Origin: JBHIFE01 sp046760985
Lineage (GTDB): Bacteria; Chloroflexota; Dehalococcoidia; Dehalococcoidales; RBG-16-60-22
Direction: 5' to 3'
Length of the DNA stretch: 26,711 nucleotides
NCBI GenBank assembly: GCA_046760985.1
Contig: JBHIFE010000006.1
Location: 1-26,711 of the forward strand
The notes under the pieces are model-generated. The model made no database searches, was not told the origin of the DNA, and worked only from the letters and a program-made list of their open reading frames with translations. The stretch's first letter is position 1, and every line of letters begins with the position of its first letter. The position numbers and the translations under genes were made by a program. Below are positions 1 to 7,110 of this stretch, piece by piece.

Positions 1-26
1 AATACACTAGAGGGGGAGATTTTGGA

Positions 27-48
27 AAGAGGGGCGTCAGCCCCTCTT
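27..48. repeat. GC-rich hairpin repeat, short arm type
   Basis: A 9-bp perfect inverted repeat: AAGAGGGGC (27-35) pairs with GCCCCTCTT (40-48) around a 4-base loop. It is the first member of a family of short hairpins with the core GAGGGGC / GCCCCTC that recurs at 331-349 and, with changes, at 201-217 and 1361-1381. No T-tract follows, so I do not call it a terminator. I see no gene between 1 and 497; the stretch is almost wholly made of these hairpins and the AG/CT-rich sequence joining them. Confidence 0.75.
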
Positions 49-200
49 AAACATCCTTATACTATTAGCTCAGTGCAGGGGGAGTTTGAGGGGTGAAGTT
101 CTCTAATAATTACTCTTCGCCCTCTCTTCCTGAAGAGAAAAATACTGAAAGGAATGTCATAGAGAAGCGAAGCCTCTAAATATGCCTATAGGGAGTTTTA

Positions 201-255
201 GAGGGACGAAGTCCCTCTCTCTCCTTCCCCCTTCCCCTTAGTAAGGGGAAGGGGG
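201..255. repeat. Composite hairpin repeat unit
   Basis: Two adjacent hairpins. The first is GAGGGAC (201-207), loop GAA, GTCCCTC (211-217). The second is a perfect 14-bp inverted repeat, CCCCCTTCCCCTTA (227-240) against TAAGGGGAAGGGGG (242-255), with one base between. The sequence after it (ATGAGGTTACCAAATAAA) resembles the sequence that follows the copy near 1421, so the repeated unit is longer than the hairpin itself. Confidence 0.8.
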
Positions 256-330
256 ATGAGGTTACCAAATAAAAAATTAAACGGGGTGCGGTCACCATAT
301 ATCCTAAGGGAAGGGGAGAGTGTAGATAAG

Positions 331-388
331 AGAGGGGCGGAGCCCCTCTCTAAAATCTCTTTCCCCCTCTCCTTTTAAGGAGAGGGGG
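331..388. repeat. Composite hairpin repeat unit
   Basis: The same two-hairpin layout as the unit at 201-255. AGAGGGGC (331-338) pairs with GCCCCTCT (342-349). CCCCCTCTCCTT (363-374) pairs perfectly with AAGGAGAGGGGG (377-388). The following GATAAAGGGGGTGAGGTCA matches the start of the flank after the copy at 1393-1421. The stems differ between copies in compensating ways (CTTCCCC/GGGGAAG against CTCTCC/GGAGAG), which suggests the fold matters more than the letters. Confidence 0.8.
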
Positions 389-497
389 ATAAAGGGGGTG
401 AGGTCAATAAACAATCTCCAATAAGTTGGGGCATTGTTTTCACGCCAATACTAACTTATAATAGCTTTATAATAGAGAGAAACGAGAGGTAAGGGCG

Positions 498-1217
498 ATA
501 GAAATAATTCCAGCTATAGACCTTAGAGGTGGTCAGTGCGTCCGCCTGTATCAGGGTGACTATGATGAAGAAACGGTGTTCTCCGATGACCCGTTAGAGG
601 TAGCCCTGAAGTGGCAGTCATTGGGAGCACCAAGATTGCATATTGTTGACCTTGATGGTGCCGCTTCCGGGGAACTTCACAATCTGAATATTATTAAAGA
701 GATAGCCAGTGCTGTATTAATTCCTACCCAACTGGGTGGCGGCATTCGCCAGCTGAAGACAGTAGAGGAATTGCTTAAGGCTGGTATCGAGCGTGTCATT
801 CTGACCACGGCTGCTGTGGAAGACCCCGGGCTGATTAAAGAAGTCTGCCGTAAGTTCAGCGACTCTATTATTGTCAGCATTGATGCTCGTGAGGGGTATA
901 TTGCCACACATGGCTGGCGCCAGGAAACGGAGCTAAAGGCGATAGACTTCGCCAAGTCTATGGTAAGACTTGGGGTGAAGCGTTTTATTTACACTGATAT
1001 TACTCGTGACGGCACCCTCACTGAGCCTAACTTTGCCGCAACCGCTGAACTGATTGATACTGTCAAATTACCGGTCATTGCTTCTGGTGGCATTTCATCA
1101 TTGAATCACCTTAGAGTGCTGAAAAAGCTCGGTGCTGAGGGGGCTATAGTCGGCAAGGCACTTTATACCGGGGACATTAACCTGAAGCAGGCTCTAGCTA
1201 CCATTAGCCAGGTGTGA
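498..1217 (+). CDS. hisA: HisA, phosphoribosylformimino-5-aminoimidazole carboxamide ribotide isomerase, apparent ATA start
   Basis: Fourth step of histidine synthesis, opening the ribose ring of ProFAR to PRFAR; a (beta/alpha)8 barrel. With the start proposed here it is 239 residues, the normal family size. The N-terminus reads (M)EIIPAIDLRGGQCVRL, with the conserved catalytic aspartate at residue 8; the second catalytic aspartate lies in YTDITRDGT, and GG and GKALY phosphate-binding loops follow. The first in-frame ATG is at 576, but a protein starting there would lose the first strand and the catalytic Asp8. The frame is open back to a TAG at 462-464 and holds no ATG, GTG or TTG; the codon at the Met position is ATA (498-500), 8 bases after GAGG (486-489). 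A sequence or assembly error at that codon is the main alternative. The function is secure; the start is an inference. Confidence 0.9.
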   Translation: MEIIPAIDLRGGQCVRLYQGDYDEETVFSDDPLEVALKWQSLGAPRLHIVDLDGAASGELHNLNIIKEIASAVLIPTQLGGGIRQLKTVEELLKAGIERVILTTAAVEDPGLIKEVCRKFSDSIIVSIDAREGYIATHGWRQETELKAIDFAKSMVRLGVKRFIYTDITRDGTLTEPNFAATAELIDTVKLPVIASGGISSLNHLRVLKKLGAEGAIVGKALYTGDINLKQALATISQV

Positions 1218-1360
1218 GAGGGGCATCTTTAAAAAGAGAGTTAAAGGGAGGCGAACCTCTCTTACATAACAAATTCTCCCTCTCCTTTGAGGGACATTAG
1301 ATTATCAGCGCGTTTAAGAGAGGTGAAGCTTCTATTCTGGAGTGATAATTGGGGGCGTCT

Positions 1361-1423
1361 AAGAGGGGCGAAGCCACTCTTCTATACCCCCTCCCCCTTC
1401 CCCTTACCAAGGGGAAGGGGGAT
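1361..1423. repeat. Composite hairpin repeat unit between hisA and hisI
   Basis: AAGAGGGGC (1361-1369) faces GCCACTCTT (1373-1381) with one mismatch. Then CCCCCTTCCCCTT (1393-1405) pairs perfectly with AAGGGGAAGGGGG (1409-1421). The flank after it carries GGTCACCAAATAAA, very close to the flank of the unit at 201-255. Degenerate pieces (GAGGCGAACCTCTC near 1250-1263) precede it, so the whole 1218-1462 spacer between hisA and hisI seems to be built from this family. Confidence 0.8.
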
Positions 1424-1462
1424 AAAGGGGGATGGGGTCACCAAATAAAGTACTAAAAGGGG

Positions 1463-1819
1463 ATGAAATTGATAGAAAATTTGAAGTTCAATGATAAGGG
1501 ACTTATCCCGGCAGTAATTCAGGATGCGGATACCGGCGAGGTGCTGATGTTAGGCTATATGAATGAGGAAGCACTACGCCGAACTCTGTCTAGCGGTGAA
1601 GTCTGGTTTTACAGTCGTAGTCGACAGGCACTGTGGCACAAAGGAGAAACCTCGGGCATCCGCCTCATGGTGCGCTCGGTATGGAAAGACTGTGATAGCG
1701 ATACTATCCTGGTTAAGGCACAACCTACCGGTTCAGTATGCCACACCGGTAACAAGACTTGCTTCTTTCAGCAGCTAACCAAACAGGATATAGAGGCAAG
1801 CCATCAAGAGGAGGGCTGA
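1463..1819 (+). CDS. hisI: HisI, phosphoribosyl-AMP cyclohydrolase
   Basis: Third step of histidine synthesis, hydrolysing PR-AMP to ProFAR, so its product is the substrate of HisA encoded just upstream. 118 residues, a stand-alone cyclohydrolase without the HisE pyrophosphohydrolase domain. The metal motif D76-C-D-S-D80 and the zinc cysteines C77, C93 and C100 (VCHTGNKTC) are all present. The ATG at 1463 lies almost on top of the AAAAGGGG ribosome binding site. The TTG at codon 3 (1469) has a better 6-base spacing, so the real start may be two codons later. The 3' end overlaps the convergent DUF1385 gene by 16 bases. Confidence 0.95.
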   Translation: MKLIENLKFNDKGLIPAVIQDADTGEVLMLGYMNEEALRRTLSSGEVWFYSRSRQALWHKGETSGIRLMVRSVWKDCDSDTILVKAQPTGSVCHTGNKTCFFQQLTKQDIEASHQEEG

Positions 1820-2697
1820 GCCGCTTCCTCAAGCTGGTCAATCTCTACTGCCTTCCTTAATGCCGATAAGGCGATCTCTATCTGACTATCATCAGGTTCT
1901 TTGGTAGTCAATTCTTGGAGCCATAACCCGGGAGCGAGGACCGCCCTGACTAGTTTGTTTTTAATATGCCTGGCGCCAAAATGGATGACCTCATAGCCCA
2001 GGGCAGCAATGACCGGGATAAGGAGAATTCGTGACAATACCATTAACCAGAGCGATGGTCGCCCAACCAGGGCAAAAACCACGATGGCTATAATCAACAC
2101 GGCGAATAAGAAGCTGGTGCCACAGCGCACATGAGCTGTATTATATTTTCTGACTGCTTCCACTTCCACTGGCACACCGTCCTCGTAGGCATTCACCGCT
2201 TTGTGCTCAGCACCATGATAAGTAAATACTCGCTTGATATCAGGTATTAGTCCGATTAACTTGAGGTAAGCGATAAAAATAATTAGCCGGATAAAGCCCT
2301 CAATGAGATGGAATACCAGGGATGAAGTGATATAAGGATTAATTAACCTGGTAAGGAAAAGGGGGACGATAAGGAACAGGACAATAGCCAAGACCAAAGC
2401 AACGGCAATCATAGCCCAGAGCGCTCTTCCCGAAATCTCCTCCTTTTCTTCCTCCAGAGACACGCTAGCTGAGTAGAGCAAACTCTTAATACCAAGCACC
2501 ATAGCCTCAATTAGGACGATGATGCCCCGTATTAACGGGACTTTCCTCATCCGACTGGTATAGATAGCTGCCAGCGGCTGGATATTCATAGCCAGTTCCC
2601 CACCGGGACGGCGCACTGCAGTTACTGCTGCCTTCTGCCCTCGTATCATTACTCCCTCAATAACCGCCTGACCCCCATAATGAAATCTCTCAGCCAT
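1804..2697 (-). CDS. DUF1385 family membrane protein (YqhQ-like)
   Basis: 297 residues. The N-terminus carries the family signature GGQAVIEGVMIRG, followed by a soluble stretch with RKVPLIRGI and several hydrophobic segments (about residues 90-115, 135-155, 195-240). A conserved polar loop reads YHGAEHKAVNAYE. The DUF1385 family has no settled biochemical role; a membrane location is clear from the sequence. A GTG lies two codons upstream (2703), but the ATG at 2697 is better placed after AAGAGG. It follows rpmE on the same strand, separated by a strong terminator, so it is probably expressed at a lower level or from its own promoter. Confidence 0.9.
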   Translation of the reverse strand: MAERFHYGGQAVIEGVMIRGQKAAVTAVRRPGGELAMNIQPLAAIYTSRMRKVPLIRGIIVLIEAMVLGIKSLLYSASVSLEEEKEEISGRALWAMIAVALVLAIVLFLIVPLFLTRLINPYITSSLVFHLIEGFIRLIIFIAYLKLIGLIPDIKRVFTYHGAEHKAVNAYEDGVPVEVEAVRKYNTAHVRCGTSFLFAVLIIAIVVFALVGRPSLWLMVLSRILLIPVIAALGYEVIHFGARHIKNKLVRAVLAPGLWLQELTTKEPDDSQIEIALSALRKAVEIDQLEEAAQPSS

Positions 2698-2708
2698 AAA
2701 CACCTCTT

Positions 2709-2742
2709 AAAAGAAAAAGGAGCGGTTTAGTCATCCCGCTCC
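2709..2742 (-). terminator. Intrinsic terminator of the rplU-rpmA-rpmE operon
   Basis: Read on the minus strand: GGAGCGG, a 10-base loop, CCGCTCC (stem 2742-2736 with 2725-2719), then TTTTTCTTTT (2718-2709). It is a perfect 7-bp GC-rich stem followed by a T-tract, 20 bases after the rpmE stop codon. Confidence 0.9.
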
Positions 2743-2761
2743 CTGCTTTTGGCATGTTTGT

Positions 2762-2968
2762 TTAATCTTTCACCTTGTAACGTTTCTTAAACCGCTCCAC
2801 CCGCCCGGTAGTATCTACTACCCGGCGTTCTCCAGTGAAAAATGGATGGCATTTACTGCATAGCTCAACCTTTAGCAATTTCTTGGTGGAGCCGACAGTA
2901 AAAGTATTACCACAGGAACAAACTACCTGGGCATCAGTATAATATTGGGGATGAATTTTATCCTTCAT
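2762..2968 (-). CDS. rpmE: 50S ribosomal protein L31, zinc-binding form
   Basis: 68 residues. MKDKIHPQYY at the N-terminus and a KLLKVELCSKCHPFFTG core are typical of bacterial L31. Four cysteines (C17, C19, C37, C40) form the zinc site, so this is the zinc-containing type rather than the cysteine-free paralogue made under zinc shortage. It is the last gene of rplU-rpmA-rpmE, starting 5 bases after the rpmA stop, and is followed by an intrinsic terminator. Confidence 0.97.
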   Translation of the reverse strand: MKDKIHPQYYTDAQVVCSCGNTFTVGSTKKLLKVELCSKCHPFFTGERRVVDTTGRVERFKKRYKVKD

Positions 2969-2973
2969 GCTGT

Positions 2974-3228
2974 TTAGCTAGCGTAAACGCTAACCTTCCT
3001 CCGGTTATTGCTGGCTGGCTCAAACTTGACAATGCCATCAATAAGAGCAAAGAGGGTATAATCTTTGCCAACACCGACGTTATTGCCGGGGTGAATACGT
3101 GTGCCCCGCTGCCGAACTAAGATAGTTCCTGCCTTTACCTTCTGTCCCGCATATCTCTTCACCCCAAGCCGTTTGGCTTGACTGTCACGACCTAGTCGGC
3201 TGGAGCCGCCTCCTTTTTTATGTGCCAC
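2974..3228 (-). CDS. rpmA: 50S ribosomal protein L27
   Basis: 84 residues, starting MAHKKGGGSSRLGRDS. The Gly/Lys-rich N-terminal tail reaches toward the peptidyl transferase centre in known ribosomes. It has no N-terminal extension of the kind that is cleaved in many Firmicutes. The core GVKRYAGQKVKAGTILVRQRG is standard. Its start overlaps the end of rplU by 11 bases, implying translational coupling. Confidence 0.97.
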   Translation of the reverse strand: MAHKKGGGSSRLGRDSQAKRLGVKRYAGQKVKAGTILVRQRGTRIHPGNNVGVGKDYTLFALIDGIVKFEPASNNRRKVSVYAS

Positions 3229-3601
3229 TTGCTATCACCTCTTTTTTGCGCCGGCGAGTCTTTTTGCTCGGTTCGCCCGGCGCTGTCTCTGGGGTAACTA
3301 TCTTATCAATAACTAGCCTGGTATGAAGCTGGCGGTGCCCCGTCTTCTTACGGGAACGTACCTTGGGTTTATACTTAAAAACAATGACTTTCTTACCTTT
3401 GCCCTCTCCCTGGGAGGTAGCAATTACTTTGGCTCCCTCAACAGTGGGTTTGCCTACCGTCACCTTATCGTCATCGGCAATAAGCAATACCCTGTCTAGC
3501 TCGACAGTACTGCCCTCGCTCACAGCCAGGCGTTCCACATCTATAATCTGACCGGGAGTTACCTTATACTGTTTGCCACCAGCTTCAATAATGGCGTAAA
3601 T
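3218..3601 (-). CDS. rplU: 50S ribosomal protein L21, apparent ATT start
   Basis: The body (VERLAVSEGSTVELDRVLL, then HRQLHTRLVIDKI) is clear L21, an early-assembly 23S rRNA binder. The conserved N-terminus (M)YAIIEAGGKQYKV lies upstream of the first GTG (3538). Reading the minus strand, a perfect AGGAGG (3613-3608), a 6-base spacer TTAAAG and then ATT (3601-3599) stand exactly where the initiator Met belongs. No ATG, GTG or TTG is in frame between the promoter and the conserved residues. From ATT the protein is 127 residues, against roughly 100-105 usual; the excess is a basic C-terminal tail (SKKTRRRKKEV). AUU starts are known in infC, where IF3 discriminates against them. A sequence error in one base is the alternative. 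The gene is secure and the start likely. Confidence 0.93.
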   Translation of the reverse strand: MYAIIEAGGKQYKVTPGQIIDVERLAVSEGSTVELDRVLLIADDDKVTVGKPTVEGAKVIATSQGEGKGKKVIVFKYKPKVRSRKKTGHRQLHTRLVIDKIVTPETAPGEPSKKTRRRKKEVIASGT

Positions 3602-3623
3602 CTTTAACCTCCTAAACTGAAAA

Positions 3624-3653
3624 ATTTTACCAATTACGGTGGTAATGTGTCAA
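3624..3653 (-). promoter_or_regulatory. Sigma-70-type promoter for rplU-rpmA-rpmE
   Basis: Minus strand TTGACA (3653-3648, perfect -35), 18-base spacer, TAAAAT (3629-3624, five of six). Transcription would begin about 3617, leaving a leader of only about 16 bases before the proposed ATT start of rplU, just enough for its AGGAGG. There is thus no room upstream for another start codon in the transcript. Confidence 0.75.
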
Positions 3654-3699
3654 ACGCCCGTATCTGATGCTATACTGTTAGTACTAAGCGGGGCTAGCG

Positions 3700-4590
3700 A
3701 TGATTCTCGTTACCGGAGGCACTGGATTTGTTGGCAGCCACCTTGTCCCTAGGCTAATTGAGACCGGGGACAAGATAAGGTGTCTGGTGCGGAACCTAGC
3801 CAAGGCGGAAGCTCTACAAAAATACGGTGTAGAGCTGGTACTAGGGGATGTGACCAAGCCTCAGACTCTGGAACAGGCGATGCTGGGTGTAGAAACCATC
3901 ATCCATCTGGTAGCCATAATCAGAGAGAGCAGGGAGGTTACCTTTGATGGGATTAATGTTCGAGGGACAAGAAACGTGGTGCAGGCTGCCGTGAAGTCGG
4001 GGGCTAAGCGGTTCATCCAGATAAGTGCTCTGGGGGCTAGTCCTAGTCCCAAATATCGCTATACCTATTCTAAGTGGCAAGGGGAGGAAGTGGTGCGCTC
4101 AAGCAACCTAGACTTTGTCATCTTCAGACCCTCAGTTATTTTCGGGCGGGGTTCTGGCTTTACCGCTCAAATAATTCGCTCCCTTACCATGTTTCCTTTT
4201 CTGGCTCCGGTGCCAGGCTCGGGGAGGACTCGTTTCCAGCCCATCTGGGTAGAAGATGTAGCAACCTGTATCGTTCGTGCGGTGAGAGGCAGAAAAACTG
4301 GGCAGCTCTATGAGATAGGTGGTCCCGAGCATCTTACCTACGAAGAGATGCTGGATACAATTACACGTGCCCTGGGAATCAAGCGCATGAAGCTTCACCT
4401 TCCCTTGCCATTGATGCGTCCAGCAGTAATGGCTATGGAAAAACTTATGCCAAACCCGCCGGTAACCCTGGGCGAATTAGCTCTACTTGAAGTAGATAAT
4501 ATCACTGACTTAAATTCAGTAGAGCGCCTCTTTGGCTTTAAGCCATTAGCCTTAAGCCAGGGGTTAGACTATATCAAGTCGCCTGAATAA
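3700..4590 (+). CDS. NAD-dependent epimerase-like protein (atypical SDR, complex I NDUFA9-like)
   Basis: 296 residues. The N-terminal Rossmann motif GGTGFVGSH (TGxxGxxG) binds NAD(P). A D-V pair after strand 3 (LGDVTKP) and an ISALGAS strand follow. YxxxK appears as Y-S-K in YTYSKWQGEE (Tyr-Lys spacing is irregular, as in atypical SDRs). Later motifs FRPSVIFGRG and RFQPIWVEDVA fit the NDUFA9/NmrA-like branch, whose members bind nucleotide but often have no known reaction. It is divergent from rplU, with a TATACT -10-like hexamer at 3671-3676. It overlaps no neighbour and ends 13 bases before the convergent coaE. The substrate cannot be told. Confidence 0.88.
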   Translation: MILVTGGTGFVGSHLVPRLIETGDKIRCLVRNLAKAEALQKYGVELVLGDVTKPQTLEQAMLGVETIIHLVAIIRESREVTFDGINVRGTRNVVQAAVKSGAKRFIQISALGASPSPKYRYTYSKWQGEEVVRSSNLDFVIFRPSVIFGRGSGFTAQIIRSLTMFPFLAPVPGSGRTRFQPIWVEDVATCIVRAVRGRKTGQLYEIGGPEHLTYEEMLDTITRALGIKRMKLHLPLPLMRPAVMAMEKLMPNPPVTLGELALLEVDNITDLNSVERLFGFKPLALSQGLDYIKSPE

Positions 4591-4603
4591 AAAGCCGCCC
4601 TGG

Positions 4604-5197
4604 TTATACCTGAAGCCCCTGCCAAAGTTTCTTTACTTTTGCTTTGAGCTCAGTAAGGCTGCAATCAGTATCAATTACCACGTCGGCATGTCTTACACGT
4701 TCCTCAGTGGGTAGCTGAGAGCGAATGCGAGCTAAGGATTCTTCTTCCGATAGCCTGGTTCGTTCCCTGAGTCGTTTGAGCACTGTATTTTCCGAAGCAG
4801 CAGTAACCCATACCTCATCTGCTAGTGAAGTCCAGCCAGCTTCCAGTAAAAGAGGCGCCTCAAGCACTACCACAGCCACTCCCTTCCGCCGGTAGCCTTC
4901 AAGTTGAGCCTTTACCATGTCATATATCCGGGGGTGCATTATCTGATTTAGTCGTGCCCGAGCTTCAGAGTTGCCGAAGACTACAGTTCCCAGTTTTTCG
5001 CGGTCAATTTCACCATTAGGAGCAAGAATCTGCTTGCCAAAAGCAGCCACTACTTCGTGCCACACTTTGGTATCGGGTTTGAAAGCTTCATGCCCTACCT
5101 TGTCCGCATCTATAATAATGGCGCCTAGCTTGGCTAAGAACTGCGATACTGTGCTCTTGCCACTACTAATACCGCCGGTAAGACCGATAACCTTCAT
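4604..5197 (-). CDS. coaE: Dephospho-CoA kinase
   Basis: Final step of coenzyme A synthesis, ATP-dependent phosphorylation of dephospho-CoA. 197 residues from the ATG at 5197, which places MKVIGLTGGISSGKST at the N-terminus as in the family. An in-frame ATG four codons upstream (5209) is possible, and neither has a strong ribosome binding site. The P-loop GGISSGKST, the DAD motif (IIDADKVGHE), the ALL-type substrate loop (LEAPLLLEAGW) and the lid RLRERTRLSEEE are all visible. It is the last gene of a minus-strand run that also holds acetyl-CoA synthetase and a CoA-binding protein, although a gap of about 80 bases precedes it. Confidence 0.96.
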   Translation of the reverse strand: MKVIGLTGGISSGKSTVSQFLAKLGAIIIDADKVGHEAFKPDTKVWHEVVAAFGKQILAPNGEIDREKLGTVVFGNSEARARLNQIMHPRIYDMVKAQLEGYRRKGVAVVVLEAPLLLEAGWTSLADEVWVTAASENTVLKRLRERTRLSEEESLARIRSQLPTEERVRHADVVIDTDCSLTELKAKVKKLWQGLQV

Positions 5198-5290
5198 TAT
5201 ATTTACCATTATCAGTCTAACTAGTGGTAGTCAGACAGTCAAGCGAGTAAGATTGTTTACAGAGTTACCAACCCACCAGTGGCTAACAGG

Positions 5291-6010
5291 TTAGCGCTTC
5301 GTCTGCTTCAGAGCGCCTAGGATAGCTTGGGCTCGGTTACGTGCGGTTCTTTCCAGTTCTGGTTTTGCTGCTGACAAAGGTCGGTCAAGGAAGGTCTCAA
5401 GTTCTTTTATTAATTCGTTGTTCTTGAGTTGAGCATGTGGACTGTTTAGTGCCTTAAAGCCTTGGAGTTTACGTGGTCCTTCAACTCCACCTTCAGCAAA
5501 GTACCAGTCCCTGAAGCTGGAACCACAACCTATTAGGAATAGCCTGTATCCTAAAGGGGTAGCTGCTGGTGGGATGCCCAGAGCCAGGGAACGGGCTGTC
5601 TCCTGCTGCTCAGGACTGTCATATTCAACCATTAGGTGACCCCCCGGCGGTATCAGGTCAGCTAGATACTGAAATAGCTGCCAGGCTTGTCCGTTAGTTA
5701 TTTTTAGACTTCGTCTGCTAAAACTTAGTTTTGAGGAAAAGCGACTAATCTCAATCCAGTTATAGCTGGGGAATCTGCCACGGCTGTAAAGACCGAGGAG
5801 TACTGGCTGCTGGCTAACTTCGCCGGAACCGGTTTGCAGAAATATCTGAAAATAACTGGCACCAATTTTATTTTTCGGTCCCAGTAAGACGACCAGCTTG
5901 TAGGAATCTAGACCTTTCTCCTGAAGGTTAGACAGAGGGTGGGACTGAGTATCAGCCAGAACCCACTCCCTCTCCAGTAGGTCATCAACGCTGGATTGCC
6001 TGGAGGACAT
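5291..6010 (-). CDS. Uncharacterised protein, possibly DUF1122 family
   Basis: 239 residues, no signal peptide or membrane segment. Recognisable stretches are IPPGGHLMVEYDSPEQQ, GIPPAATPLGYRLF and RDWYFAEGGVEGPRKLQGFK. This pattern agrees with my memory of DUF1122, a family of archaea and some bacteria with no known activity; the assignment is tentative. The C-terminal 60 residues are helical and charged (LIKELETFL, ELERTARNRAQAIL). It starts 32 bases after wrbA and is followed by coaE. I cannot infer a function. Confidence 0.7.
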   Translation of the reverse strand: MSSRQSSVDDLLEREWVLADTQSHPLSNLQEKGLDSYKLVVLLGPKNKIGASYFQIFLQTGSGEVSQQPVLLGLYSRGRFPSYNWIEISRFSSKLSFSRRSLKITNGQAWQLFQYLADLIPPGGHLMVEYDSPEQQETARSLALGIPPAATPLGYRLFLIGCGSSFRDWYFAEGGVEGPRKLQGFKALNSPHAQLKNNELIKELETFLDRPLSAAKPELERTARNRAQAILGALKQTKR

Positions 6011-6042
6011 CGGGCTTCCTCTTTACCTAGCTGAGAAATGCT

Positions 6043-6657
6043 TTATTTCCCAGCTAGTTTTTTGGTAATGGTAGCTACGTGACGTCCCTGAAATCGAGCC
6101 ATAGCCAGTTCATTCTCGCTGGGCAGACGGCTACCATCGCCGCCGGTAATGGTGCTGGCGCCGTAGGGACTGCCGCCACTTATCTCCCCTAGTGTCATCT
6201 GGTGAGTCTCGAAGTAGGGCATTCCCACAATAATCATCCCGAGGTGGAGCAAGGTGATGTATGAGCTAATGATGGTTGTCTCCTGCCCGCCGTGTTGAGT
6301 AGCACTGGAGGTGAAGACACTGCCTATTTTACCGACAAGGGCATTCTGTGCCCATAGCCCTCCGGTCTGGTCCAGGAAGTTACGCATTTGGGCACACATA
6401 TTGCCGAAGCGGGTCGGTATGCCAAAGATGATGGCATCGGCGTCAGTTAAATCATTAACCTTTGCTACCGGGATATGAGCGAAGGCTTCACGCGCTTTCT
6501 TCGCCCCTGACCTCTCCAGTACATCCTCAGGAACAAGCTCAGGAACTTGAAGTAGTTCTACTTCGGCGCCTTTGACCTCCCGAGTCCCTTCAGCTACCGC
6601 CTCAGCCATTTTATAGATATGACCATACATGCTGTAAAAGACTATTTTTATTTTCAT
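6043..6657 (-). CDS. wrbA: WrbA-type NAD(P)H:quinone oxidoreductase
   Basis: 204 residues, flavodoxin fold with FMN. WrbA proteins reduce quinones by two electrons at once, avoiding semiquinone radicals. The FMN phosphate loop is YSMYGHIYKMA. The loop AIIFGIPTRFGNMCAQMRNFLDQTGGLW and the block FTSSATQHGGQETT are hallmarks of the family. The C-terminal GGSPYGASTITGGDGSR also matches. It lies downstream of the CoA-binding protein with a 48-base gap. Its place in a run with flavodiiron and ferritin-like genes fits oxidative-stress defence. Confidence 0.95.
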   Translation of the reverse strand: MKIKIVFYSMYGHIYKMAEAVAEGTREVKGAEVELLQVPELVPEDVLERSGAKKAREAFAHIPVAKVNDLTDADAIIFGIPTRFGNMCAQMRNFLDQTGGLWAQNALVGKIGSVFTSSATQHGGQETTIISSYITLLHLGMIIVGMPYFETHQMTLGEISGGSPYGASTITGGDGSRLPSENELAMARFQGRHVATITKKLAGK

Positions 6658-6705
6658 GATGCTCCCCTCAATAAATCGTTAACTGCTGCCTTATCCCTCG
6701 GTTTA

Positions 6706-7110
6706 TTAGCCTGACCGTTTTTGCGTGAGGCGCTGGTGCTCCTTAAGCATGCATCTATCCATGACTACTATTAGCCCGGCGTCTCTAGCTCTGGTGGCAG
6801 CTTCCTCATTAATAATCCCTTCCTGCATCCATACCACCTTGGCTCCGATCTTGATTGCTTCCTCAACTATAGGCATTACTTCTTCCGAGCGGCGGAAGAT
6901 ATCCACCACCTCTACTGTTTCAGGTATAGAGCTCAGGTTGGGGTAACTGGTCTTCCCCAGTATCTGTTGAGCATTGGGGTTGACTGGGATTATCTGGTAA
7001 CCATGCTCGGCAAGATAGCTGGCGACCCTGTGGCTGGGTCGTTCTGGGTTGGGTGATGCTCCAACTACAGCCACTTTGCGGTATTCATTAAGTATCTTTG
7101 CTTCCACCAT
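6706..7110 (-). CDS. CoA-binding domain protein (YccU-like)
   Basis: 134 residues, a single Rossmann-like CoA-binding domain (CoA_binding_2 type). VAVVGASPNPERPSHRVA at the N-terminus binds the nucleotide; VWMQEGIINEEAATRAR and VVMDRCMLKEH follow. The ATG overlaps the stop codon of the upstream acetyl-CoA synthetase (TAATG), so the two are translated together. The related domain occurs fused in ADP-forming acetyl-CoA synthetases, and a role with CoA thioesters is plausible but not shown. Confidence 0.92.
   Translation of the reverse strand: MVEAKILNEYRKVAVVGASPNPERPSHRVASYLAEHGYQIIPVNPNAQQILGKTSYPNLSSIPETVEVVDIFRRSEEVMPIVEEAIKIGAKVVWMQEGIINEEAATRARDAGLIVVMDRCMLKEHQRLTQKRSG

Noticed and set aside
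222..388. Rho-independent terminators at the GC-rich hairpins
   Set aside because: None is followed by a T-tract on either strand, and the same hairpins recur with shared flanks, which fits a repeat family better.
1..1462. CRISPR-like array in the repeat-rich stretch
   Set aside because: The repeats are few, irregularly spaced, vary in length and have no unique spacers of even size; no cas genes are present.
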